64,000 bases of DNA from assembly GCF_036924715.1 (NCBI RefSeq), contig NZ_JAZHSB010000001.1:5075001-5139000 (forward strand). The letters are read 5' to 3'. The position numbers and the translations under genes were made by a program. This DNA is from Bradyrhizobium sp. AZCC 1721. Lineage in GTDB: Bacteria > Pseudomonadota > Alphaproteobacteria > Rhizobiales > Xanthobacteraceae. This document shows positions 35,006-43,278 of the stretch, one piece after another (the first letter of the stretch is position 1; each line of letters opens with the position of its first letter). The notes under the pieces are model-generated. The model saw nothing but the letters and a program-made list of their open reading frames with translations. It did not search any database and had not been told where the DNA came from.

Positions 35006-35350
35006 CGATCGGGCCTGTCAGCAGGTCGTTCGCGCGAGAATCGCAAAAGCACACGGAAGGCTAGAGTCGCCTTCATTAACGCTTGTTTACTGGCCGGCTT
35101 TGTCGCCTCCCTGCTTTACGCTGCATTACGGCGAAAAGCAGAATCCGCGGTCCCGCCCCCGTAGTCTTCCGGGGTGGGATTCCGGCTCTTCGCGCTAGCC
35201 GTCCCGCCGATCCAATAAAGGAACCTTGCTGCTGCCAACGATTGGCCTCGCCGGGCGCCGAACAAGCAGTTGGAAATCAGCGCGAGATTTGTTTAAGTCG
35301 GATCGGGCTGCTCCCTCCCAACGCGAAAACCAAAAAAACAAGGTTTCTCA
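35006..35350. other. Divergent intergenic region
   Basis: 345 bp between the divergent protease and CoA-transferase genes, so it should hold both promoters. No confident -35/-10 pair or operator was found. The right end carries an AAGG ribosome-binding site 8 nt before the CoA-transferase ATG. Confidence 0.35.
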
Positions 35351-36544
35351 ATGCCTTTCCCACGCGCTTCGCAGGCCCTTTCCCGCTTCACCGTGCTCGA
35401 TCTGACCCGCGTCCGGTCCGGGCCGACCTGCGTGCGGCAGTTGGCGGACTGGGGCGCCAACGTCATCAAGATCGACGCGCTCTTGGAAGATAGCGGCGGC
35501 GAGCAGCCGGGCGGCCCGCGCCATGGCTCGGACTTTCAGAATCTACACCGCAACAAGCGGGCCATGACACTGAACCTGAAGGACCCAAAGGGCCTCGAAG
35601 TGTTCAGGCGCCTCGCCGCCAAGGCCGATGTGGTGGTCGAAAATTTCCGCCCCGACGTGAAGGCAAAACTCGGCATCGATTATGAGAGCCTGCGCCAGGT
35701 CAACCCGCGCCTCGTCTATGGCAGCATCTCCGGCTTCGGCCAGGATGGCCCCTACCACAAGCGGCCGGGTTTCGATCAGATCGCCCAAGGCATGGGCGGG
35801 CTGATGTCGGTCACCGGCGCGCCGGGCCAGGGCCCGATGCGGGTCGGCATCCCCGTCGCCGATCTCACGGCCGGGCTGTTCTGCGCCCTCGGTATCCTCA
35901 CCGCGCTGCTGGAGCGCGATGTTTCCGGCGAGGGTCAGTGGGTGCAGACCTCGCTGTTGCAGGCCCAGATCTTCATGCTGGATTTCCAGGCCTCGCGCTG
36001 GCTGATGGAGAAGGAAGTCGCCAAGCAGGCCGGCAACAACCATCCGACCTCGATCCCGACCGGCGTCTTCAAGACCTCCGACGGCTATATCAACATCGCG
36101 ACCACAGGCGGGCGGATCTGGGAACGCTGTGCGCAGGCGATCGGCGCCCCCGAACTGATCACCAACCCCGATTACGCCACCGCGCCCGCGCGCTCCAAGA
36201 ACCGCGACGCGCTGAACGAAGCGATCGGCAAGCTCACCGAAAAGAAGTCGACGGAAGCCTGGGTCAAGGAATTGAACGAAGCCGGCGTGCCCTGCGGCCC
36301 GATCTATTCCATTGACCAGATGTTCGAGGACGCCCAGGTCAAGCACCTCGGCATCGCGCAACACGTGCCGAACGACGAGAACCGCCACATCCAGCTCGTC
36401 GGCCAGCCGGTGACGCTGTCGCGCACGCCAAGCAGGATGGCCGCGCGCCCGCCGGAATTCGGCGAGCAGACGGAAGAGGTGCTGGCGGAGTTCGGCTTCG
36501 GCAAGGACGAGATCGCGGACCTCAGACAGCGCAAGGTGGTGTAA
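35351..36544 (+). CDS. CaiB/BaiF family (class III) CoA-transferase
   Basis: 397 residues. Family markers: the N-terminal VLDLTRVRSGPTCVRQLADW, VVVENFRPDVKAKLGIDYE, SGFGQDGPYHKRPGFDQIAQ, and the catalytic Asp in GIPVADLTAG near residue 175. It moves CoA between carboxylic acids, typically in breakdown of an organic acid. It is convergent with the GntR regulator gene and close to a TRAP transporter, suggesting it activates the imported carboxylate (inference). Substrate unknown. Confidence 0.9.
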   Translation: MPFPRASQALSRFTVLDLTRVRSGPTCVRQLADWGANVIKIDALLEDSGGEQPGGPRHGSDFQNLHRNKRAMTLNLKDPKGLEVFRRLAAKADVVVENFRPDVKAKLGIDYESLRQVNPRLVYGSISGFGQDGPYHKRPGFDQIAQGMGGLMSVTGAPGQGPMRVGIPVADLTAGLFCALGILTALLERDVSGEGQWVQTSLLQAQIFMLDFQASRWLMEKEVAKQAGNNHPTSIPTGVFKTSDGYINIATTGGRIWERCAQAIGAPELITNPDYATAPARSKNRDALNEAIGKLTEKKSTEAWVKELNEAGVPCGPIYSIDQMFEDAQVKHLGIAQHVPNDENRHIQLVGQPVTLSRTPSRMAARPPEFGEQTEEVLAEFGFGKDEIADLRQRKVV

Positions 36545-36557
36545 TCCGCCCTACTTT

Positions 36558-37232
36558 TTACTTCAGCGTTGCCGTCGCGAGCGCGTGCTCCACGCAATTG
36601 TTCACGTGCGCGCGCAGCGTCTCAGTCGCGGTCTCGGCGTCGCGCTTCAGCGCGCTATCGAGCAGCGCCTTGTGCTGGGCGGCGGGCTCGCTGCCGCGGT
36701 AACTGAACGCCACCATCTGATAGCGGAAATATTTGTCGAACACCAAGGCGTGCGTCTCCATCAGCGTGCGCGAGCCGCAATTGGAGATCAGCGCCTGATG
36801 AAATTCACCGTCATAACGCTTCCACTGCTCGAGCTCGCCCAGGCCGGTTTCCATCAACCGCTCCGTTGATGCCAGCTTGTGATGTGCGGAAACCACGCGC
36901 CCTTCCCACTCGACATCGGCATTGGCGAATGACACGCCCATCGCGTGCTGCTCTAGCAGCAGCCGAAGCTCCGCGAGCTCGCGGAGGTTTTCGGCCGAGA
37001 TCGACGCCACCTCGAAGCCGCGCCTGCCCTCGGCCAGCACAAAACCTTCCGCCGTGAGCCGGCTGAGGATTTCGCGCAGCGTAGAGACGCTGACGCCGTA
37101 GTCCTCTTTGAGACCTTCCAACCTGAGCTTCTGCCCCGGACGCAGGCGGCCGAACACGATGTCGGTGCGGATGCGGCGATAGCCGTCATCCCCGACCGCT
37201 TCCTGCTCTTCCGTTCGCTCGACCAGTGTCAT
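36558..37232 (-). CDS. GntR family regulator (FCD/FadR-type)
   Basis: 224 residues from ATG 37232; a TTG at 37265 would be the longer start. The winged HTH spans about residues 15-75 (YGVSVSTLREILSRLTAEGF, then LAEGRRGFEV) and an FCD ligand domain follows (ELAELRLLLEQHAMGV, YDGEFHQALISNCGS, QHKALLDSALKRD). It is divergent from the TRAP genes, with A+T-rich palindromes between them. It probably represses the TRAP and CoA-transferase genes until the imported acid binds. Confidence 0.88.
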   Translation of the reverse strand: MTLVERTEEQEAVGDDGYRRIRTDIVFGRLRPGQKLRLEGLKEDYGVSVSTLREILSRLTAEGFVLAEGRRGFEVASISAENLRELAELRLLLEQHAMGVSFANADVEWEGRVVSAHHKLASTERLMETGLGELEQWKRYDGEFHQALISNCGSRTLMETHALVFDKYFRYQMVAFSYRGSEPAAQHKALLDSALKRDAETATETLRAHVNNCVEHALATATLK

Positions 37233-37320
37233 TGCCAATCCATGCGCCAGGCAGCCAACCGGCAAGTGCCACGTCAGCCGATTCCGCTCAAGTGCTGCGT
37301 TTTATCCTATATATCACATT

Positions 37321-37369
37321 TCATATGATAATTTAGAAATTATACTTTGACTTTGTATTTCTCATATGA
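37321..37369. promoter_or_regulatory. GntR operator cluster and TRAP promoter
   Basis: An unusually A+T-rich stretch with two identical palindromes TCATATGA (37321-37328 and 37362-37369, 41 bp apart) and between them a perfect 7-bp-arm dyad ATAATTTAGAAATTAT (37328-37343). TTGACT at 37347-37352 is a good plus-strand -35. The second palindrome would sit in or next to the spacer. It suits control by the divergent GntR protein. Confidence 0.55.
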
Positions 37370-37421
37370 ATACTCCCCATCGCGACGTTCAAAGATCGCG
37401 TACCAACGGGGAGAAACCGCC

Positions 37422-38429
37422 ATGCGGATCGGATTGCTGTGCGCTGCTGTCAGCGTTTGCGCGCTCTTGGGGACACCGGCTTCCGCCCAAGTGCTGGAAC
37501 GCACCATCCGCTGGGGCCATCTCAACAACACCGATCATCCGATCAGCTTTGGCGTGAAAAAATTCGCCGAAGTGCTGGTCGCGAAAAGCGGCGGCAAGCT
37601 GAAGATCCGCGAGTTTCCGGCCTCGCAACTTGGCAACGAGATGCAGCAACAGTCGGCGGTGCGCGGCGGCACGCAGGAAATTCTCTCGGCGTCGACCACC
37701 TCGCTCGCCGGCGTCGTCAAGGATCTCGGCCTGTTCGACTTCCCCTTCACCGTCAGCACGTTCGAGCAGGCCGAGGCTCTGGCCCAGGGCGCATTCGGAA
37801 AGGCGATGCTGGAGTTGCTCCCCGAGAAGGAACTGATCGGGTTGGGCTACTGGGGGCTCGGCTTCCGCAACGCCACCAACAGCAGCCGCCCGATTGCGAA
37901 GGTCGAAGATTTCTCAGGGCTCAAGCTGCGCGTGATTCCGAACCCCGTCTATCTCGAAACCTTCAAGGCGCTGAAGGCAAACCCGGTGCCGATGGCGTTC
38001 GGCGAATTGTACACCGCGCTGGAAAACAAGACGGTCGACGGCCAGGAGAACCCCTACAGCGTCATCCTGTCGAACAAGTTCTACGAAGTGCAGAAATACG
38101 TTTCGGCTACCAACCACACCTTCACCCAGAACGTCATCATCGTCAGCAAGAAGTTCTGGGACGGGCTGTCGGCGGAAGAGCAGAAAATGCTGCGCGACAG
38201 CTTTGCCGAGACGCGCGAATATCAGCGCGATCAGACCAAGCTCGCCGCGGAGAAAGCGCTGGATGAACTGAAGGCCAAGGGCATGCAGTTCAACGAGATT
38301 GCGCCTGCCGAATACGCCCGCATGCAGGACGCCACCAAACCCGTCGTTGAAAAATTCTCGGCCGAATATGATCCCGCCCGCGTAAAGCTATTCACGAGCG
38401 AAGTCGCGCGCATCCGTGGCGCCAAGTAG
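37422..38429 (+). CDS. dctP: TRAP transporter substrate-binding protein
   Basis: 335 residues from ATG 37422 with GGGGAG upstream. The signal peptide is MRIGLLCAAVSVCALLGTPA with cleavage after ASA. The mature part matches DctP: IRWGHLNNTDHPISFGVKKF, FPASQLGNEMQQQ, LRVIPNPVYLETFKALKANP and MAFGELYTALENKTVDGQEN, including the conserved Arg that binds the ligand carboxylate. It captures an organic acid in the periplasm and delivers it to DctQM. Confidence 0.93.
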   Translation: MRIGLLCAAVSVCALLGTPASAQVLERTIRWGHLNNTDHPISFGVKKFAEVLVAKSGGKLKIREFPASQLGNEMQQQSAVRGGTQEILSASTTSLAGVVKDLGLFDFPFTVSTFEQAEALAQGAFGKAMLELLPEKELIGLGYWGLGFRNATNSSRPIAKVEDFSGLKLRVIPNPVYLETFKALKANPVPMAFGELYTALENKTVDGQENPYSVILSNKFYEVQKYVSATNHTFTQNVIIVSKKFWDGLSAEEQKMLRDSFAETREYQRDQTKLAAEKALDELKAKGMQFNEIAPAEYARMQDATKPVVEKFSAEYDPARVKLFTSEVARIRGAK

Positions 38430-38436
38430 GCCCGTC

Positions 38437-38961
38437 ATGGGCACCATCGAGCGGCTGATCGACCTTTACTGCCGGCTGCTCAAGCTCGCGATCGCGATCT
38501 GCCTCGCTGCGATGGTCGTGCTGGTCTTCACCAACGTGGTGCTGCGCTATCTCTTCAATTCAGGGATAGCGACGTCAGAGGAACTGTCGCGCTGGCTTCT
38601 CGTCTGGCTGACCTTCCTCGGCGCCATCGTGGCGCTGCGCCTGCATGCCCATCTTGGCGTTGACACGCTGGTCCGTGCGCTCCCGCCGCGCGGCAAGCTC
38701 ATTTGCTTCGTGGTGAGCTATCTGTTGATGCTCTACGTGGACGCGCTGCTGACGCTCGGAAGCTGGAAGCAGGCGGCGTTGACCTTCGGCGACAGCGCGC
38801 CCGCCTCAGGCATTTCGGTCGGACTGTTCTTTTATTCTTCCGGGCTCGTATTCGGCGTGTCGGCCGCCGTGATCCTGCTGCTCGATCTCGTGCGGGTGAT
38901 GAGCGGATCCGCGTCGGAACAAGATCTGATCGCTGTGAAGGAAAGCGATGAGCACACCTGA
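38437..38961 (+). CDS. dctQ: TRAP transporter small permease
   Basis: 174 residues from ATG 38437; a GTG at 38416 would overlap dctP. Four hydrophobic segments are visible (IAICLAAMVVLVFTNVVLRY, LLVWLTFLGAIVALRL, LICFVVSYLLMLYVDALLTL, LFFYSSGLVFGVSAAVILLL). The ATSEELSRWLLVWLTFLGA stretch is the DctQ hallmark. It bridges DctP and DctM in the inner membrane and lies between their genes. Confidence 0.9.
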   Translation: MGTIERLIDLYCRLLKLAIAICLAAMVVLVFTNVVLRYLFNSGIATSEELSRWLLVWLTFLGAIVALRLHAHLGVDTLVRALPPRGKLICFVVSYLLMLYVDALLTLGSWKQAALTFGDSAPASGISVGLFFYSSGLVFGVSAAVILLLDLVRVMSGSASEQDLIAVKESDEHT

Positions 38962-38988
38962 TCAGCCTTCGATGGCGGGGAGCCGGGC

Positions 38989-40269
38989 ATGACGCTTGCG
39001 GTCTTCACGTTCTCTTTGCTCGGCGCGATGGCGCTGGGCATGCCCATCGCCTTCGCGCTGATCATCTGCGGCGTCGCGCTGATGCATTCGCTCGACATTT
39101 TCGACTCGCAGATCGTTGCCCAGAACATCATCAACGGCGCCGACAGCTTTCCCCTGATGGCCGTGCCGTTCTTCATGCTCGCCGGCGAGGTCATGAACCG
39201 CGGCGGCCTCGCTAGGCGGATCGTCAATGTCGCGCTCGCGCTGGTCGGGCACGTCAAAGGCGGCCTCGGCTACGTCGCTATCCTCGCCTCCTGCGTGCTG
39301 GCGTCGCTGTCGGGCTCGGCTGCGGCCGACGCCGCGGCGCTGGCGGCGCTGCTCGTCCCCATGATGGTCGCGGCTGGTCACCGCAAGATGTATGCGGCGG
39401 GCCTCGTCGCCGCCGGCGGCATCATTGCGCCCGTGATCCCGCCGAGCATCGGCTTCGTGCTGTTCGGCGTGGCCGGTGGCGTCTCGATATCGAAACTGTT
39501 CCTCGCCGGCATCTTCCCCGGCCTCATGCTCGGTGTCGGATTGTGCCTCGCCTGGTGGTGGGTCGCGCGCGGAGAAAATATCGAAAGCCCGCCGCGCAAG
39601 TCGCTCCGCGAGATCGTCTGGGCCTTTGTCGACGGCTTCTGGGCCCTGATGCTGCCCGCGATCATCATCGTGGGCCTGCGGTTCGGCGTGTTCACGCCGA
39701 CCGAAGCCGCCGTTGTCGTTGCCGTCTACGCGCTGTTTGTCGCGACCTGCATCTACCGCGAGCTCAAGATCGGCGAACTCTACGAAGTCTTCGTCTCGGC
39801 TGCACTCAGCACCAGCGTCGTCATGTTCCTGGTCGCGGCGGCGCTGGTGTCGTCCTGGCTTATCACCGTTTCGGAAATCGCCACCCAGATCGTCGACCTT
39901 GTCCGTCCCTTCATGGGTAACCAGACGCTGCTGATGCTGGCGATCATGCTGCTGGTGGTCATCGTCGGCACCGCGCTCGACATGGCCCCGAGCATCCTGA
40001 TTCTCACCCCGATACTGATGCCGATCGTCAAGCAGGCCGGCATCGACCCGGTCTATTTCGGCGTGCCCTTCATCATCAACAACGCGATCGGCCTGATCAC
40101 CCCACCCGTCGGCGTCGTCCTCAATGTCGTCTGCAGCGTGTCGCGCATCAGCATGGAGGACATCGTCAAGGGCATCTGGCCATTCATGATCGCCCAACTG
40201 ATCGTGCTACTCCTGATGGTGCTGTTTCCATCAATCGTCACCGTGCCGGCGAAATGGTTCGCCGGCTGA
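38989..40269 (+). CDS. dctM: TRAP transporter large permease
   Basis: 426 residues with GGGGAG before ATG 38989. About 12 membrane helices; conserved segments are FPLMAVPFFMLAGEVMNRGG, ASLSGSAAADAAALAALLVP, APVIPPSIGFVLFGVAG and GLITPPVGVVLNVVC. It is the sodium-coupled channel component of the tripartite transporter. With dctP and dctQ it forms a plus-strand operon that probably continues into the dehydroquinase-like gene 54 bp later. Confidence 0.94.
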   Translation: MTLAVFTFSLLGAMALGMPIAFALIICGVALMHSLDIFDSQIVAQNIINGADSFPLMAVPFFMLAGEVMNRGGLARRIVNVALALVGHVKGGLGYVAILASCVLASLSGSAAADAAALAALLVPMMVAAGHRKMYAAGLVAAGGIIAPVIPPSIGFVLFGVAGGVSISKLFLAGIFPGLMLGVGLCLAWWWVARGENIESPPRKSLREIVWAFVDGFWALMLPAIIIVGLRFGVFTPTEAAVVVAVYALFVATCIYRELKIGELYEVFVSAALSTSVVMFLVAAALVSSWLITVSEIATQIVDLVRPFMGNQTLLMLAIMLLVVIVGTALDMAPSILILTPILMPIVKQAGIDPVYFGVPFIINNAIGLITPPVGVVLNVVCSVSRISMEDIVKGIWPFMIAQLIVLLLMVLFPSIVTVPAKWFAG

Positions 40270-40323
40270 CATGTTGCCGCGATCGGCTACACTGCCCCGT
40301 CATTATCCCGTGAAAGGCATTCC

Positions 40324-40800
40324 ATGCGCATCATGATCCTCAATGGCCCGAACCTGAACATGCTCGGCATCCGCGAGCCGCATATCTACGGCTCGACCAC
40401 GCTCGATGCCATCAAGACCTCCTGCGAGGAGTTCGCCGCCTTCACCGGCACGCAACTGGCGTTTCACCAGTCGAACCACGAGGGCGAGCTGGTCGACCTG
40501 ATCCAGTCCGCGCGGACCTCGGCCGACGCCCTCATCATCAATCCCGCTGCCTACTCCTTCACTTCGATTGCGATGTTCGACGCCATGAAGATCTTCGAGG
40601 GGCCGATCTACGAGGTGCACATCTCCAACATTCATGCCCGCGACGAGCTGCACCGCCACTCCAAGCTTTCGGCAGCCGTGAGGGGCGTGATCGCGGGCCT
40701 CGGCCCCTATGGTTACATCGTAGCGATGCAGGCCGCACTGCAGGGGGCCGGCCAACTGCCCGCGGCCCTTCCGGCCGCCATGCGCATCGGACCAAAGTAA
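40324..40800 (+). CDS. aroQ: Type II 3-dehydroquinate dehydratase-like protein
   Basis: 158 residues. The type II fold is clear: ILNGPNLNMLGIREPHIYG with R17 and the catalytic Tyr22, HQSNHEGELVDLI, IINPAAY and YEVHISNIHARDELHRHS with E97 and H99. Two substrate contacts of characterised enzymes differ: the His of the usual THTS motif is Phe79, and the Arg of the usual REEFR motif is His110. It may therefore act on a different hydroaromatic acid, perhaps the TRAP cargo. AAAGG lies 8 bp before the ATG. Used in catabolism rather than the shikimate pathway (inference). Confidence 0.82.
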   Translation: MRIMILNGPNLNMLGIREPHIYGSTTLDAIKTSCEEFAAFTGTQLAFHQSNHEGELVDLIQSARTSADALIINPAAYSFTSIAMFDAMKIFEGPIYEVHISNIHARDELHRHSKLSAAVRGVIAGLGPYGYIVAMQAALQGAGQLPAALPAAMRIGPK

Positions 40801-40812
40801 GGGAAGCCCGAC

Positions 40813-41472
40813 ATGCAGGGATCCGGTTATCTCGCGATCTGGAGCGATCTGACGCCGCAGGACGAAACCGACTGGGCGCACTGGATCACCCGCGAACACG
40901 CCGCCGAGCGCGTCGGCATCAACGGCTTCCTGGCCTGCCGCATCTTCCGCGCGCTGGGCGCGTCGGTGAACCGCTACTTCATCCTCTACGAACTCGAGGA
41001 CGAGCGCGTCGTCGGCGGTCCGGACTATCTGGCGCGGCTGAACGCGCCGACGCCATGGTCGCAACGCATCATGCCGCGGCTCGGCAATTTCGCGCGCGGC
41101 GGCGGCCGTGTCGCGGCGTCTGCCGGCACGGGCCAGGGCGGCATCGTCGCGCCGCTCCGCCTCGACAACGCGCCATCCTGGGATGCCGCCACGCTTGTCG
41201 CTGAGCTCGCTCGCCTCGACAGGATCATTGCCGCACGCGTGCTGCTCACCGACATCGCACAGACCTCGATCAAGACTCGTGAGAAAGGCATGCGAAGCAA
41301 CGACGGCTCTTTCGCCGTCCTGCTGCTGATCGAGGGACTGGACGAGGCTGCCGTCCGCGACGCCCTTCATCACCTCCGCAAGATGCTTCCGGCCGAGGAT
41401 CACGGTGCAATCGACAGCCTGCCGCTCTACCGGCTGGCGTTCAGCCTGCCGAAGTGGCTCCTGCCGGGCTGA
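40813..41472 (+). CDS. Hypothetical protein, possible dimeric alpha-beta barrel
   Basis: 219 residues, 12 bp after the dehydroquinase-like gene, with GGGAAG upstream. The first half (YLAIWSDLTPQDETDWAHWI, then REHAAERV and RYFILYELED) and the second half (FAVLLLIEGLDEAAVRDALH) each look like a ferredoxin-like alpha-beta unit such as EthD/ABM domains, which would make a duplicated fold. This is a structural guess. The operon position suggests a role with the preceding enzyme and TRAP transporter. Confidence 0.65.
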   Translation: MQGSGYLAIWSDLTPQDETDWAHWITREHAAERVGINGFLACRIFRALGASVNRYFILYELEDERVVGGPDYLARLNAPTPWSQRIMPRLGNFARGGGRVAASAGTGQGGIVAPLRLDNAPSWDAATLVAELARLDRIIAARVLLTDIAQTSIKTREKGMRSNDGSFAVLLLIEGLDEAAVRDALHHLRKMLPAEDHGAIDSLPLYRLAFSLPKWLLPG

Positions 41473-41636
41473 AGCGCAGACGATGAAGGCAGTTCGCTTT
41501 GCGTTCGAAGCGGTTGCCAAGGCCTTACCACATTTCCGCTACAATAAAGGGGCATACTTCTTGTCCTGCTCAACCGGTTTGAACACCGGCCTTTCGTTCG
41601 ATCCCTCGGCTGCGTCGCGAAAAGAGGAGCATGACC

Positions 41637-41894
41637 ATGGCGATAACGACGCTGAAGGTTTTGGCGAGCCTGCTGCAACTGCACGGCCCAGGCGCGACAG
41701 TACAGAGCGATCATCAAGGCATCGACGCACTGTTGAGTGACCTGCGCGGCCAGGGTACCGACCCTGTGGCAACCGAGGTTGCCTTCAGACGAGGGGCATT
41801 TGCCAAAGGACCGCGTGCAGGCGCCTTTCGCAGGGCTGGATATGCTCCGGGCGCGGGCGCGTTCCGCAGAGGGGGGTTTGTCCGAGGATACTAG
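41637..41894 (+). CDS. Candidate multi-cyclophane RiPP precursor peptide
   Basis: 85 residues from ATG 41637, chosen because AGAGGAG lies 7 bp upstream; an ATG at 41631 is too close to it. The first 48 residues are leader-like (TTLKVLASLLQLHG and GIDALLSDLRGQG). The tail is Gly/Ala/Arg-rich with evenly placed aromatic triads: F50-R-R, F55-A-K, F64-R-R, Y69-A-P, F76-R-R and F81-V-R, ending in Tyr85. Aromatic-x-basic triads are substrates of cyclophane-forming radical SAM enzymes. The radical SAM/SPASM gene follows on the same strand. A TACAAT box at 41540-41545 is a possible -10. Confidence 0.75.
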   Translation: MAITTLKVLASLLQLHGPGATVQSDHQGIDALLSDLRGQGTDPVATEVAFRRGAFAKGPRAGAFRRAGYAPGAGAFRRGGFVRGY

Positions 41895-41900
41895 ACCATA

Positions 41901-42003
41901 GCGTTTTCGAGCGAAGTGGACGCCGGTTCGCGTGAAGAAAACGCGTCAAAACAGGAATCTAGAGCTTCGGCTCTGATTCAATCAGAAAACCGAAAAGCTC
42001 TAG
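41901..42003. repeat. Double-hairpin intergenic repeat between precursor and maturase
   Basis: Two inverted repeats in series: GCGTTTTC/GAAAACGC (41901-41908 and 41937-41944), and CTAGAGCTT/AAGCTCTAG (41959-41967 and 41995-42003) with nested TCGG/CCGA and CTGATT/AATCAG. From memory, very similar elements are dispersed in Bradyrhizobium and related genomes. Here it could stabilise the precursor message and lower maturase expression. Confidence 0.65.
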
Positions 42004-42047
42004 TCGAAGGCTAGTCGTCGTTTCATCCAGTCCATTTCGGTGCCGGC

Positions 42048-43232
42048 ATGTCGGCTGATGATTCAGATTCCGCCGCCTTTCAGGAACAGCCTATCACGCA
42101 GTTGCTGGTCAAGGTAGCGACAAGATGCAACATTGATTGCTCCTATTGCTATTGGTTCCGCGACGCGGCTGTCTACGATAAGCCGAAGCTGATGAAGACC
42201 CACGTGCTGCATCAACTGCTGCAGCGCATCGAGCAGCATGTCGCCAGACACTCCCTTGTCGATTTTCCCATCGTTCTGCACGGCGGCGAGCCCCTGCTGT
42301 GGGGCGTTGAGAATTTCCACCATTTCGCCGCGGCCTGTGAGGACATTTCATCACGAACAGGCTGCGAAATACCGATCTCGGTCACAACCAACGGCGTGCT
42401 GATCGATGATGAGTGGCTGGATTGCTTCGAGACGCGCAACATCTCGGTCGCGATCAGTCTTGATGGACCGGCACATATTCACGACATTCACCGCCGCACG
42501 TTTCAAGGCACAGGTACCCACGCTGCGGTGGAACGCGCCACCCGCATGCTGCTGTCACGCGACATTGGCGTAGTGGCATTGGCCGTCTGCAACCCCGCCT
42601 ACCCGCCGGCGCAGTATGTCGATTTTTTCGCTGCTTGCGGGATTTCAAACTATGACATCATGATCCCCGATGCGACGGTGGATGAGAAGCTGGCATCCAT
42701 TGCCTCGTTCTACAATGGTCTGCTCGACTTGTGGCTGGCGGCCAATCGCAGTGCACCGACAACCAATATCCGGATCATCTCCGACATGATCACTGCCCTG
42801 CTCGGCAACGCTTCGCCCACCGAAGGCGTAGGCCACAAGCCCATCGAACTCTGCACCGTCATGACCGATGGCACCGTGGAAGCTCACGATGTGTTGCGGA
42901 TCGCAGGCGATGGATTCACCCAGACCAAGTTCAACATCTTCGATCATGCCATCGACGAAGTCAGGAACGAGCGTCGCTGGAAGGCGGCGCGCGATGCTTC
43001 AATCCATCTTTGCGCGAAGTGCCGACAGTGCAAGTTCATGAACGCCTGCGGCGGCGGCTATCTTCCGCATCGTTTCTCCAGGCAAAATGGTTACGACAAT
43101 CCGTCGGTCTATTGCGACGATCTCTATTCGATGTTTGAGAACATGCAATCCATACTCGAAAGCCATCTCTACGTCAGCAAGCCAGGTGGCGAACGCATCA
43201 ACGTCCGCGAGGCGAGCCACGCACTCGGTTAG
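42048..43232 (+). CDS. Radical SAM/SPASM peptide maturase
   Basis: 394 residues. The radical SAM cluster is C27-x3-C31-x2-C34 (TRCNIDCSYCYW), followed by the GGE motif in VLHGGEPLLWG. The C-terminal SPASM region has C269, then C322-x2-C325-x2-C328-x5-C334 and C356 (CAKCRQCKFMNACGGGYLPH; NPSVYC). This pattern is that of the FxsB/GrrM/XncB group that makes three-residue cyclophanes. It follows the precursor gene by 153 bp and has only a weak ribosome-binding site. It should crosslink aromatic rings to the third residue of each triad (inference). Confidence 0.87.
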   Translation: MSADDSDSAAFQEQPITQLLVKVATRCNIDCSYCYWFRDAAVYDKPKLMKTHVLHQLLQRIEQHVARHSLVDFPIVLHGGEPLLWGVENFHHFAAACEDISSRTGCEIPISVTTNGVLIDDEWLDCFETRNISVAISLDGPAHIHDIHRRTFQGTGTHAAVERATRMLLSRDIGVVALAVCNPAYPPAQYVDFFAACGISNYDIMIPDATVDEKLASIASFYNGLLDLWLAANRSAPTTNIRIISDMITALLGNASPTEGVGHKPIELCTVMTDGTVEAHDVLRIAGDGFTQTKFNIFDHAIDEVRNERRWKAARDASIHLCAKCRQCKFMNACGGGYLPHRFSRQNGYDNPSVYCDDLYSMFENMQSILESHLYVSKPGGERINVREASHALG

Positions 43233-43278
43233 GGCGCGCACTCGCGCGACCCCACGGGCTGGCAACGACGGCGTCTTG

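Noticed and set aside
38962..40197. A 411-codon minus-strand frame rich in Asp, His and Arg
   Set aside because: Antisense to the TRAP large permease; composition is that of a GC-driven shadow.
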